From NCBI GenBank assembly GCA_012961305.1, contig DTZQ01000693.1, positions 1-13,481 on the forward strand: DNA of 13,481 bases, written 5' to 3'. Below the pieces are notes generated by a model that was not told the origin of the DNA, searched no databases, and saw nothing but the letters and a program-made list of their open reading frames with translations. Each line of letters begins with the position of its first letter. Within the stretch, counting starts at the first letter, position 1. This DNA is from Armatimonadota bacterium. GTDB lineage: Bacteria > Armatimonadota > UBA10988 > DTZQ01. A program made the position numbers and the translations under genes. Below, piece after piece: positions 1 to 7,104 of this stretch.

Positions 1-34
1 AACCGAATGCTCGTAGACCGACCCCTTTTTGCCT

Positions 35-115
35 GACCGGGGACCGAAGACGGGGGACCGGGGCTTTCTTGCCGGTCTTCGGTCTCCCGTCATCCTTAGG
101 CCGGTCTTCGGTCCC
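35..115. repeat. Intergenic direct/inverted repeat cluster (GACCGAAGAC units)
   Basis: Three copies of a GACCGAAGAC core lie within about 80 bases just downstream of the molybdenum hydroxylase gene. One is in forward orientation at 42-51. Two are inverted, at 75-84 and 104-113. The two inverted copies share a 14-base direct repeat (GCCGGTCTTCGGTC at 71-84 and 100-113). The forward copy extends to a perfect 12-base inverted repeat, GGGACCGAAGAC at 40-51 against 104-115. One arm can therefore pair with either of two partners, which would give alternative hairpins in the transcript leaving the upstream gene. No U-tract follows on the minus strand, so it is not a classic intrinsic terminator. It may be a dispersed intergenic repeat of this genome. 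Confidence 0.6.
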
Positions 116-140
116 TTAACTCATTGGTCCTCACCAGTTA

Positions 141-2384
141 TTATCTTATACCATATTGTTGAGCAGTTGTCAACTCTCCCTGCGTGATGGCTGCCAGCAC
201 CCGCTCCGGGGTGAGAGGCAGTTCGGTCACCCGCACTCCTAAGGCGTCGGCTACGGCATTGGCAATCGCCGCAGCCGTGGGAATAATCGGCGGTTCGCCT
301 ACTCCTTTGGCTCCGTAAGGGCCCTCAGGGTTTTCCACTTCCACCAGCACCGTCTCTATGGGCGGCACGTCCTCAGCCGTTGCAATGCGATAGTCCACCA
401 AATCGGGGTTTAACACGTGACCGGCGCCATCATAGCGGTAGCCCTCCCAGAGGGCAAGGCCCGCGCCCTGTACCACTGCTCCCTGCATTTGCCCCTCTAT
501 CAGCAACGGGTTCAAGGCACAACCTACATCTTGGGCAGCAATCAGTCGCCGCAGCCCAATTTGGCCCGTCTCTGCATCCACCTCCACTTCCGCAATTTGC
601 ACCGCATAGGCCGGACGGGAAGGTCGGCTGGCCAATTTCCCCCCTCCTAGGATAGGTCCTTCCGCCGAACGGATGGCTGCTTGCGCCAATTCTCGGAAGG
701 AGACCCCTTCCTCTGGCCGCTCTTTCATCCGCACCCGCCCCTCCACTACTTCCAAGGACTCTGGCTCTTCGCCCAGAATGTCCGCCGCCAGGCGAATCAT
801 CTGCCGCTTGACCTCCTCGCAAGCCCAGCGCACCGTCGTCCCCGTCGCGTAGGCCGTGCGACTGCCACCCGTAGTGTCGTGGTAGGGCACCGTATCCGTG
901 GTACCCAACGCTACCCGGACCTGTTCCAAAGGCACTCCCAGTTCCTCTGCCGCGATTTGAGCGAAGAGGGTGTTAGTCCCGGTCAAATCCACTGAACCCG
1001 TAATCACCTCGACCGTGCCATCCTCGTTGAGGGTCACACTTGTAGCGGAGGAACCTACCCAGTTAGTCCACTCTCCGGCGGCAATCCCCCAGCCCCGTCG
1101 TTTAGGTGTGCTGAGGGATGATGGCGGAGAAGCAAGTCCTTTTCGCTGAGCCCAGTGCGCAGCGACTGCCTGCAGGGTTTCTTTGAAACCTATGCGAGGT
1201 AAGGGATGGCCATCTATGGAAACGTCTCCCTCTTCAACGGCGTTCTTTAAGCGCAGTTCCAGGGGGTCCATCCCCAGTTGGCGGGCCAACTCGTCCAGGA
1301 GACTTTCCCGGACAAAGGCCATCTGGGGCGCGCCGGGAGCCCGATAAGGGCCAGGGGCCATTTTGTTGGTGTACACGCCGTAGGAGCGGATGCGGTAATT
1401 GGGCAGGCGATACAGTCCCCGTAGTCGGTTAGAGGGCCCATCAGCCCCTGCTACTCCACCATCCCAGAAGACTTCTGCCTGCAGCGAGGTTAGGGTTCCA
1501 TCGTGCCGGGCCCCCAACTTGGCCCGCACGAAACAGCCCGGCCCGGGATGGGAGTCGAGGAACACTTCCCGCCGCGTATCCACTACCTGTACGGGCCGGC
1601 CGGTTTTAACCGCCAGCAGGGCTGCCACCGGCTCAGCATAAACGAAGTTTTTTCCTCCAAAGGCCCCCCCCACCTGGGTGCCGATTACTGTGACCCGTTG
1701 CAGGGGCCAGCCCAGGGCTTGGGCTACGGGTGCGCGGGCCAGGAAAATCCCCTGCGCTCCGCTCCACACCGTCACCCGTCCTCCGGGCTCTGGGCGAGCC
1801 ACGGCTGCATGGGGCTCTAAGTACACTTGATGCAAGGCCGGGATGTGGAAGACGAGTTCTACCACCACTTCTGCAGCCACAAAGCCCCTTTCCACCTCGC
1901 CCGCCGTAAACTCATTCATCCGGGCGATGTTATTCAGGGGGTTCCCCCGCAAGTCAGTCGCTTCCTCCAACGGGGCATCCAACCGCACTCGCGGGGCACC
2001 GGGCTGGATGGCTGCTTCCACTTCGTCCACCGCGGGCAGCGGTTCGTACTCCACCTCTATCAGAGCCAAAGCCTCTTCCGCTGCCTCCCAAGTTTCGGCC
2101 GCCACCGCCGCTACCTTCTGGCCCTCAAAGGCGACCTCCTCCCGGGCAAACACTCCCTCACCGGGCACATCAGCCGCAGTAACAACTGCCAAGACCCCTG
2201 GCTGAGACACCGCTCGGGAGGTGTCCACCCGCCTGATTTTCGCATGGGGATAAGGACTGCGCAGGACCTTCCCATACACCATCCCCGGCAACTTGACGTC
2301 GGCGGCATAAATTGCTCGACCCGTCACCGCCGCCCCCGAATCCGCTCGGGGAACTCGCCGTCCCACCAAGGTATGTCCGTCCAT
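141..2384 (-). CDS. Xanthine dehydrogenase-family molybdopterin-binding (large) subunit
   Basis: This is the catalytic molybdopterin-cytosine-dinucleotide subunit of a xanthine oxidase-family hydroxylase. The family hydroxylates or oxidises purines, aldehydes or other small molecules using water as oxygen donor. The 747 residues match the usual length. An N-terminal a/b-hammerhead domain (about 8-115) is followed by the two molybdopterin-binding domains. Visible motifs are VGGAFGGK at 238-245, GPYRAPGAPQ at 345-354, and a C-terminal GAKGVGEPP whose E697 fits the conserved active-site glutamate. The loop where form I CO dehydrogenases carry their active-site cysteine instead reads PYRAPGA, so it is not CoxL sensu stricto. 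The ATG start has a strong AGGAGGAG site at 2391-2398, 6 nt upstream. No signal peptide is evident, so it is probably cytoplasmic. The FAD and 2Fe-2S subunits are not in the window and may lie beyond the left edge. The substrate is unknown. Confidence 0.95.
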   Translation of the reverse strand: MDGHTLVGRRVPRADSGAAVTGRAIYAADVKLPGMVYGKVLRSPYPHAKIRRVDTSRAVSQPGVLAVVTAADVPGEGVFAREEVAFEGQKVAAVAAETWEAAEEALALIEVEYEPLPAVDEVEAAIQPGAPRVRLDAPLEEATDLRGNPLNNIARMNEFTAGEVERGFVAAEVVVELVFHIPALHQVYLEPHAAVARPEPGGRVTVWSGAQGIFLARAPVAQALGWPLQRVTVIGTQVGGAFGGKNFVYAEPVAALLAVKTGRPVQVVDTRREVFLDSHPGPGCFVRAKLGARHDGTLTSLQAEVFWDGGVAGADGPSNRLRGLYRLPNYRIRSYGVYTNKMAPGPYRAPGAPQMAFVRESLLDELARQLGMDPLELRLKNAVEEGDVSIDGHPLPRIGFKETLQAVAAHWAQRKGLASPPSSLSTPKRRGWGIAAGEWTNWVGSSATSVTLNEDGTVEVITGSVDLTGTNTLFAQIAAEELGVPLEQVRVALGTTDTVPYHDTTGGSRTAYATGTTVRWACEEVKRQMIRLAADILGEEPESLEVVEGRVRMKERPEEGVSFRELAQAAIRSAEGPILGGGKLASRPSRPAYAVQIAEVEVDAETGQIGLRRLIAAQDVGCALNPLLIEGQMQGAVVQGAGLALWEGYRYDGAGHVLNPDLVDYRIATAEDVPPIETVLVEVENPEGPYGAKGVGEPPIIPTAAAIANAVADALGVRVTELPLTPERVLAAITQGELTTAQQYGIR

Positions 2385-2407
2385 GAAGGACTCCTCCTGC
2401 CCTTAGA

Positions 2408-2614
2408 TTAACCGCTCCGTGAGGAACGCAATGCAGTAATTCTCCCTGGCGCAGCCGATTCCTTCCCTGGCCGGGAACTTTCCCCCTTTTTAGCCTTCGG
2501 CTCCTTTGCTTTCCCCACCTTGCGACGACCTCCCACCTCGCAGGCTTCTTCGATAACAAGTGAAAGTCTGGTCTGAGGTAACGGATAGAGGCTCACCTGT
2601 GCCGTTATGTTCAT
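2408..2614 (-). pseudogene. 68-codon ORF: truncated YkoF-like thiamine/HMP-binding protein remnant
   Basis: This short ORF starts inside the stop codon of the methyltransferase gene (TAATG overlap, ATG at 2614), so it would be translationally coupled to it. Residues 1-26 (MNITAQVSLYPLPQTRLSLV then IEEACE) closely resemble the first strand and helix of YkoF/MTH1187-type thiamine- or hydroxymethylpyrimidine-binding proteins. The rest of that fold does not follow in any of the three minus frames. In particular, the GPMST-type strand expected shortly after the first helix is missing. Residues 27-68 are rich in K, G, R, E and S, as expected from reading a purine-rich strand. I read it as a gene decayed or deleted after its 5' end. 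A real small basic protein with a disordered tail cannot be excluded. The family resemblance is from memory and was not searched. Confidence 0.4.
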
Positions 2615-3255
2615 TACTCCCGCTCCTCGAAACGGACACTCAAGCCGATGAACTCTCCCCAGAGCAGATGAACGCTGCCAGCGGTAGTATCCCAAGCGAG
2701 CGTAAAGCGCCGGCGCGGAAGAGCCTGATGTACCAGACGAATCAAGTCGCGCACCGAGTAAAAGCGGGCCTGACGGTAAATCGTTGCCCGAAACAACCCC
2801 CGCACGCACCGCCGGAACGCGGTCCAACTGAAACGGTTGAGCACGCCCAGGAGCAATCCCCGCTTGGCCACGCGTGCGGCCTCGCGCAAGGCTGTCATTG
2901 GCGAGGCGATGAACTCCAAGGTCGTGATAAAGGCGACCAAGTCGAAAGTTTCATCGTCGAACGGCAGGGCCGTGGCATCGCCACGAAGGTATCCAACTGT
3001 TGCTCCCTTCGCCTGCGCCACGGCGAGCATGGCTGCGGAGAGGTCTAAACCTACCGCTTGCAACCCTTGCGCTGCCAGCCAGCGGGTGAAATAACCGGTG
3101 CCACAGCCAACCTCTAAGACCGTCTTCACCGGCCCCAATTTGGCCAGCAAACGCTGCAGCAGGGCCTTCTCCCGCGAGGCCGCCTGATATCCGGGGCCCT
3201 GCTCATACCAAGCCTCATAGCGCCAGGCCCACTGCTCCTCGTTCCATGACTGCAA
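2614..3255 (-). CDS. Class I SAM-dependent methyltransferase
   Basis: A 213-residue Rossmann-fold methyltransferase of the Methyltransf_11/UbiE-like type. Motif I is EVGCGTGYF at residues 48-56. The acidic residue at the end of strand 2 is D71 in GLDLS, GDATALPF follows at 92-99, and TFDLVAFITTLEF at 103-115 is the motif II/post-II region. The substrate cannot be inferred; small-molecule or metalloid methylation are both possible for this class. The start is TTG at 3255, chosen because an AGGTGGAG ribosome site (3263-3270) lies 7 nt upstream and the reading frame fits the family from its first residues. The transporter gene upstream ends 15 nt before this start, with the ribosome site directly after its stop, so the two are probably co-transcribed. 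The stop overlaps the start of the next small ORF by one base. Confidence 0.9.
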   Translation of the reverse strand: MQSWNEEQWAWRYEAWYEQGPGYQAASREKALLQRLLAKLGPVKTVLEVGCGTGYFTRWLAAQGLQAVGLDLSAAMLAVAQAKGATVGYLRGDATALPFDDETFDLVAFITTLEFIASPMTALREAARVAKRGLLLGVLNRFSWTAFRRCVRGLFRATIYRQARFYSVRDLIRLVHQALPRRRFTLAWDTTAGSVHLLWGEFIGLSVRFEERE

Positions 3256-3262
3256 AGCGGTT

Positions 3263-3270
3263 CTCCACCT
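3263..3270 (-). promoter_or_regulatory. Ribosome binding site fixing the TTG start of the methyltransferase
   Basis: AGGTGGAG on the minus strand, 7 nt before the TTG codon at 3255. It begins directly after the stop codon of the upstream transporter gene. No ATG in frame nearby has a comparable site, so this supports the rare TTG start. Confidence 0.7.
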
Positions 3271-4107
3271 TTACCAACCCAGGGCGTACAAGGCCAGCCC
3301 CGTTCCTAAACCGAAGAGGAAGTTGAAAAACTTAACTAACAGCGCGTCCCGCCAAGTGTAAGAGAGCAGCGGCAGAAGCCCATGTCCATCTTGAACTAAA
3401 GAACTGGTGAGCAGGACGGAAAACGGAATTAACCCCTGAGCGAACAGGGTGGCGAAAATCAAGTGGGGACCGGACTCTGGCAGGATGCCTACCAAAGCAG
3501 CCAAAAGCAGCATCCATCCCGGATGAGCGCGTACTACCTCCTCCAGATTCCAAATCTGCACTCCCCAATGGGCGACAGCCAAAGCGAAGAAGGTCCACAG
3601 AAACACTCGCCAGAGGTGTTCGCGGAGCAGGTGGCTCCACACATGTTCTAAAAAGTAATGCCGGGCTCCCTTCTCTCCCACATGGATTTCACCCAGGCGG
3701 CACTCCTCACAGGGTTGGAATTTCAAAAGAGATACCAGTCGGTCTGCTATCCAGGCCAGGGCTACACCTCCTATGAACAGCAGGCCAAACAGCACCAAGG
3801 CCGAGCGGGGAAATAGGGATAGCATTACCAAGGCTTCATCCCCACAGGTAGCCACCATACAACCCACTAAGGCCCCAAAACTGAGCATACCATGTACATA
3901 AAGGGAAACAACCGCGAACGAGCCCAAGCACCCTGGTATTGCTCCCAAAAGGGCAGCACCCCAATACTGCCGCCATATTCCTCCCCGAATTAGGGTCCGC
4001 AACTGCCCCTGAGTGCGCACGTTGAACAGGTCCACCAAGACCATCATTACCAATACCAAGCCGCTGATTTTAAGGGCCTGTTTCAGAACTTCCCACAGTT
4101 CGGACAT
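3271..4107 (-). CDS. ArsP_2-family permease (putative manganese / heavy-metal exporter)
   Basis: A 278-residue polytopic inner-membrane protein resembling the ArsP_2 (DUF2899) family, variously annotated as 'putative manganese transporter' or arsenic efflux protein. It appears to consist of two related halves. The first has GAIPGCLGSFAVV (55-67) and ATCGDEALVML (86-96). The second has GILPESGPHLIF (207-218) and SSLVQDGHGLLPLL (235-248). These polar, helix-breaking segments within hydrophobic stretches are typical of the family. Between the halves lies a hydrophilic loop with CEEC (133-136) and nearby histidines (142, 150, 155), a plausible metal-sensing or metal-binding site. The transported ion is not established. 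The ATG at 4107 has only a weak AGGG (4116-4119) upstream. It sits 81 nt after the GHL10 gene and 15 nt before the methyltransferase. Confidence 0.8.
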   Translation of the reverse strand: MSELWEVLKQALKISGLVLVMMVLVDLFNVRTQGQLRTLIRGGIWRQYWGAALLGAIPGCLGSFAVVSLYVHGMLSFGALVGCMVATCGDEALVMLSLFPRSALVLFGLLFIGGVALAWIADRLVSLLKFQPCEECRLGEIHVGEKGARHYFLEHVWSHLLREHLWRVFLWTFFALAVAHWGVQIWNLEEVVRAHPGWMLLLAALVGILPESGPHLIFATLFAQGLIPFSVLLTSSLVQDGHGLLPLLSYTWRDALLVKFFNFLFGLGTGLALYALGW

Positions 4108-4188
4108 CTCTTTGTCCCTATGCCTCGGGGGTAGGTCATCCTGTACCCTGCATCTGGAATCCCCTTCTCCTCTCCCCCAAAAAGGAGG

Positions 4189-5931
4189 TCACCGAGGCGG
4201 TGGGTGGTAAGGCGTCGCTCTGGCGGCGAAGGGCCCTTGGGCCAGGGCCTCTTGCAGTTCGGAGGTCAGGGAGTGGATGGAGAAAAGCACCATTCCCTGC
4301 GCACCCCATTCCCGACATAGGGCGATTTGTGAGAGCACTTGTTCCGTCGGTTTAGTGGTCGTGCCCTCTGGCGTGCGCTTAAAGATGGACAGGCCCGGTA
4401 CGATGCGAGTCAGAGTCGGGTCAGCCTCTTTCCACTCCCTCAGAGCCTCCTCCAGCCGTCGGTTGTCATTGAGGTAGGCCATGGGGATAACGTAGTCTAT
4501 ACAGCCCTCCTCCAACCAGCCGTACCAGTCCTGCAAGACCCCGTCTGCCGCCGCGCGGTTGTAAAACACGGCTGCACTCACCCAGGCCGCGGGCTTTATC
4601 TCCTTCGCCCGCCGGTACACATCGCGCACCAGCAAGGTCACAGTTTCACGCCGAAACTCATCCCATTGAGCGCGAGTTCGGCGGAACTTGGTCAGGTTAA
4701 CTGCCTCCTCAGAGCAGGGAACGAGTGGCGACTCGCCTACCGGGGTGATAATCCTTTCCCCGGCGAAGTACTCCCCAACCCCCGCCATACCCGTCAACTC
4801 TTGCATTGTAGGATTGTCCATCGCGTGCACCGGTCCGTCAATGAAAATGGCCCGTCCACCTGCCTTGACGAACGACCTCAGGGCCTCCGTACTCTCGACG
4901 GTCAGCCGATAGACGTTGGGAACCAGGAGCACCTCTTTCGGCTCCAACTGGCTCAGTTCCTCGTCGGCAATAGGTTGCGGTTCCACCCCTATTGCCCGCA
5001 GCCAGCGGAGGTTCTCCTCGTAGCCGAAATATCTGTAGTTCGCGGCATTGTACTCCGACCGCCACAGGCGCACGGTCGTTTCTGGCCGGGAGAACGCTTT
5101 CAGGACGTTTTTCAGGATGTGCGTGCAGACAGGAAGCGGGCGATGTTCCGCGTGGAAGTTGAAGAGAAATACTTTTCCCTGGCCCAGTTCGTTGAGGAGT
5201 AAGGCTGGCGTGCCGTCCTCGAACTGAGCGAGCACCTGAGCGGTCGTTGGCCGCACCAGCGGATTGCCGCTGAGCCAGGCCACGGTCGGCAGGGTCTGGG
5301 CGGCAATCTGGGTGGCGTCAACTCCGTAGCGGCGGCGGAACTCGGCCAAGCAGTAATCGCAGTAACAGTAACCCCGGCCCGGATAGCGGATGTAGTCGAA
5401 ATGGATGCCATCCACCTCGTACTTGCGCAGCACTTCCAACATCAGGTCCCGCTGGAACTCCCTCACCTCTGGCTTGCCGAAGTCGAACCAGAGGCGCGGC
5501 TGGCCCAGGGCGCTGCGTATCGCCCAGTTGGGATGCTCAGCGAAAATAGGGCCCGGCTCGTTCCGTCCGTAGGCGCCGTTTACAAACCAGGCGTGCAGTT
5601 CCATTCCCCGCTCATGGGCCCCGCGAACCATGTACGCCAGCGGGTCGAAGGCGGGGTCAACTTCCTGCGGGAATGGGGCAAGGTCGCTGTGGTAATAAGC
5701 GTGTCCACCCCAGTAGAAGACCAGCAAATAGACGGCATTGAGATGGGCCTGGGCCGCGAGGTCCAAAAGCGCGTCGGCCTCCTCTGGCGTCTTCGCCTTC
5801 GCCGCGTGCATCCAAACGCCGCGCATTTCCACTGGTCCCTCGGCGGCCTTGCTGGGCCAAACAGCCGTCAAGGTCAGTCCGGCCAAGATTAGAACTCGCC
5901 CCCCCATCTGTACACCTGACCAAAGGCGCAT
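4189..5931 (-). CDS. Secreted GHL10-type glycosyl hydrolase with inserted GATase/ThuA-like domain
   Basis: A 580-residue protein with an N-terminal signal peptide (hydrophobic core about 10-25, likely cleavage near KAA-EG at 30-31), so it is exported. Residues 35-205 form the first part of a GHL10 (DUF187-like) TIM barrel: MRGVWMH at 36-42, LNAVYLLVFYWGG at 64-76, GMELHAWFVNGAYG at 109-122, and GIHFDYIRYPG at 175-185 with probable catalytic D179. A small cysteine cluster (C189, C191, C194) follows. The barrel resumes at about 422-560, where QWDEFRRETVTLLV, AAWVSAAVFYN, DYVIPMAY (479-486) and GMVLFSIHS are typical late barrel strands. The intervening ~200 residues (about 210-415) look like an amidotransferase/ThuA-like domain. 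The start is supported by GAGGAGGT at 5938-5945, 6 nt upstream. 'Family 10' here is not the GH10 xylanase family. Substrate unknown; context suggests glycan breakdown. Confidence 0.85.
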   Translation of the reverse strand: MRLWSGVQMGGRVLILAGLTLTAVWPSKAAEGPVEMRGVWMHAAKAKTPEEADALLDLAAQAHLNAVYLLVFYWGGHAYYHSDLAPFPQEVDPAFDPLAYMVRGAHERGMELHAWFVNGAYGRNEPGPIFAEHPNWAIRSALGQPRLWFDFGKPEVREFQRDLMLEVLRKYEVDGIHFDYIRYPGRGYCYCDYCLAEFRRRYGVDATQIAAQTLPTVAWLSGNPLVRPTTAQVLAQFEDGTPALLLNELGQGKVFLFNFHAEHRPLPVCTHILKNVLKAFSRPETTVRLWRSEYNAANYRYFGYEENLRWLRAIGVEPQPIADEELSQLEPKEVLLVPNVYRLTVESTEALRSFVKAGGRAIFIDGPVHAMDNPTMQELTGMAGVGEYFAGERIITPVGESPLVPCSEEAVNLTKFRRTRAQWDEFRRETVTLLVRDVYRRAKEIKPAAWVSAAVFYNRAAADGVLQDWYGWLEEGCIDYVIPMAYLNDNRRLEEALREWKEADPTLTRIVPGLSIFKRTPEGTTTKPTEQVLSQIALCREWGAQGMVLFSIHSLTSELQEALAQGPFAARATPYHPPPR

Positions 5932-5997
5932 GGTTAAACCTCCTCAGGATGTCTTCTTACCCTCAAGACCCCAAAAGTACAGGGGAAATTTATGCTT

Positions 5998-7020
5998 TTA
6001 TGGTGCTGTCTGCCTGACCTTACTGCGCAGGGCGTACCAGTGTGCGTCCGTACACTCTGTGGGGAAGGATAGGATGCGTTCCTCAAGGGCGGAGCGATAA
6101 GCGGCCATGATGATTTCAAAGGAGACACGCCCCCAGCGCAGGGCACAGGGATGGTCATCACAACGGCCCAGCAGCCAGTCCACCATCACTTGCGTCAGTC
6201 GCGCTTGTCCCTCGCGGTTCGTCTCGGCCCAAGGGTGGGGATTCTCTGCGAGGCCGTCGCGGTGCCACCAGCGCAGGCTGCGGTTCAATTGCACCCAAGC
6301 GCAGCCATTCTCACCGTAGGCTGCCAGTTGATACCAAGCCCAATTAGGTTCTCCTTCGAGATGTGGGGCCATCTGGCCGAACTCCAGATGGGCGCGCAGG
6401 CCATCTTCCCACCACAGCAGCAGGACAGCATTAGCCGGGGCCGCATGGGAACGCTCATATCCTTCGGGGCCCCAGACGTGGGCCAGCAGGTGCGTTGGCG
6501 GTCGCTCGCCGGTTATGGACAGGATTTGGTCAATCAGGTGTGTACCTTGCTCCATGAGGTTCAGTCCGGACGAGCCGCTGAGCAGGTGCACCGGCCCCAG
6601 TTCCTCCTGGGCAATCTGGCGCAAACGTTCCCAAGCACTCGCCAGCCGCTTTTGATGGTTGATGACCAAGCGCACCTCGTGCCTCTCACACACCTCGGTG
6701 ATGCGTTGCAACTCAGACGGACGCAGAGCAATAGGCTTCTCACAGATTATCCCCCGTACGCCCTTTTCCGCCGCCAAACTGATTAGTTCCACGCGAACGG
6801 TTGGCGGAGTAACAATGTGCACCAGGTCTATATGCAGGGAGTTTAACATCTGCTCAGCGTCAGTAAAACGCTGCTCGAGGTCGAACGCATTGGCAAAGGC
6901 CTCTAACCGCCCGGCGTCTATGTCGCAGGCGGCTACTAACCGCGCTTCTTGAACGCGCTCGTAAGCGACGGCGTGCTCGCGCGCCCGTGGCCCACAACCG
7001 ACGATGGCACTCTCCAGCAT
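5998..7020 (-). CDS. Gfo/Idh/MocA-family oxidoreductase
   Basis: A 340-residue NAD(P)-dependent dehydrogenase, probably acting on a sugar, inositol or related polyol, in the cytoplasm. The Rossmann fold begins at residue 4 with AIVGCGPRAREHA, the acidic ACDID follows at 31-35, and CEKPIALR at 93-100 provides the family's catalytic-site lysine K95. GTHLIDQILSITG at 159-171 carries H161 and D164 in the position of the usual HxxD pair. I place the start at ATG 7020. It is preceded by an excellent AAGGAGGT site (7028-7035) at 7 nt, and the Rossmann strand starts immediately. An in-frame TTG at 7053 would add 11 residues with no support. It lies 84 nt after the GH38-type gene and 66 nt before the GHL10 gene. 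The exact substrate is unknown. Confidence 0.92.
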   Translation of the reverse strand: MLESAIVGCGPRAREHAVAYERVQEARLVAACDIDAGRLEAFANAFDLEQRFTDAEQMLNSLHIDLVHIVTPPTVRVELISLAAEKGVRGIICEKPIALRPSELQRITEVCERHEVRLVINHQKRLASAWERLRQIAQEELGPVHLLSGSSGLNLMEQGTHLIDQILSITGERPPTHLLAHVWGPEGYERSHAAPANAVLLLWWEDGLRAHLEFGQMAPHLEGEPNWAWYQLAAYGENGCAWVQLNRSLRWWHRDGLAENPHPWAETNREGQARLTQVMVDWLLGRCDDHPCALRWGRVSFEIIMAAYRSALEERILSFPTECTDAHWYALRSKVRQTAP

Positions 7021-7027
7021 GGCATTT

Positions 7028-7035
7028 ACCTCCTT
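7028..7035 (-). promoter_or_regulatory. Strong ribosome binding site deciding the Gfo/Idh/MocA start
   Basis: AAGGAGGT on the minus strand, 7 nt upstream of ATG 7020. It lies inside the extension that would result from starting at the in-frame TTG at 7053, which argues for the shorter protein. Confidence 0.8.
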
Positions 7036-7104
7036 TCTCCCTCGCTGCCCCAAGCGTTCAGCAGTTAGCCCACTCGTCGCCTATGGGGGAGACAATTTAG
7101 CGGC

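Noticed and set aside
35..115. CRISPR array
   Set aside because: Only three short copies, in mixed orientation and without regular spacers, and no cas genes are in the window.
141..2384. Aerobic CO dehydrogenase large subunit (CoxL form I)
   Set aside because: The active-site loop carries PYRAPGA instead of the cysteine-containing loop of form I CoxL, and no CoxM/CoxS genes are present.
2492..2502. AGCCTTCGGCT hairpin as an intrinsic terminator
   Set aside because: The stem is only four pairs. The T-tract lies on the wrong side for minus-strand transcription, giving A-residues after the hairpin in the transcript.
2170..2559. Minus-strand ORF of 129 codons overlapping the start of the molybdenum hydroxylase
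   Set aside because: It overlaps more than 200 bases of a well-supported gene in another frame, and its basic N-terminal sequence reflects the purine-rich strand. The coupled 2408-2614 frame has better evidence.
4339..5202. Long plus-strand ORF (287 codons) opposite the GHL10 gene
   Set aside because: It lies antisense to a clearly coding protein with family motifs. Its translation shows no recognisable domain and an arginine/histidine/proline-rich composition typical of shadow frames in GC-rich DNA.
4189..5931. GH10 xylanase
   Set aside because: The motifs (MRGVWMH, GIHFDYIRYP) are of the GHL10/DUF187 group. The paired catalytic glutamate motifs of true GH10 xylanases are not seen.
7021..7053. 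N-terminal extension of the second Gfo/Idh/MocA protein from TTG 7053
   Set aside because: The strong ribosome site at 7028-7035 sits inside this extension and points to ATG 7020. The Rossmann fold begins right after that ATG.
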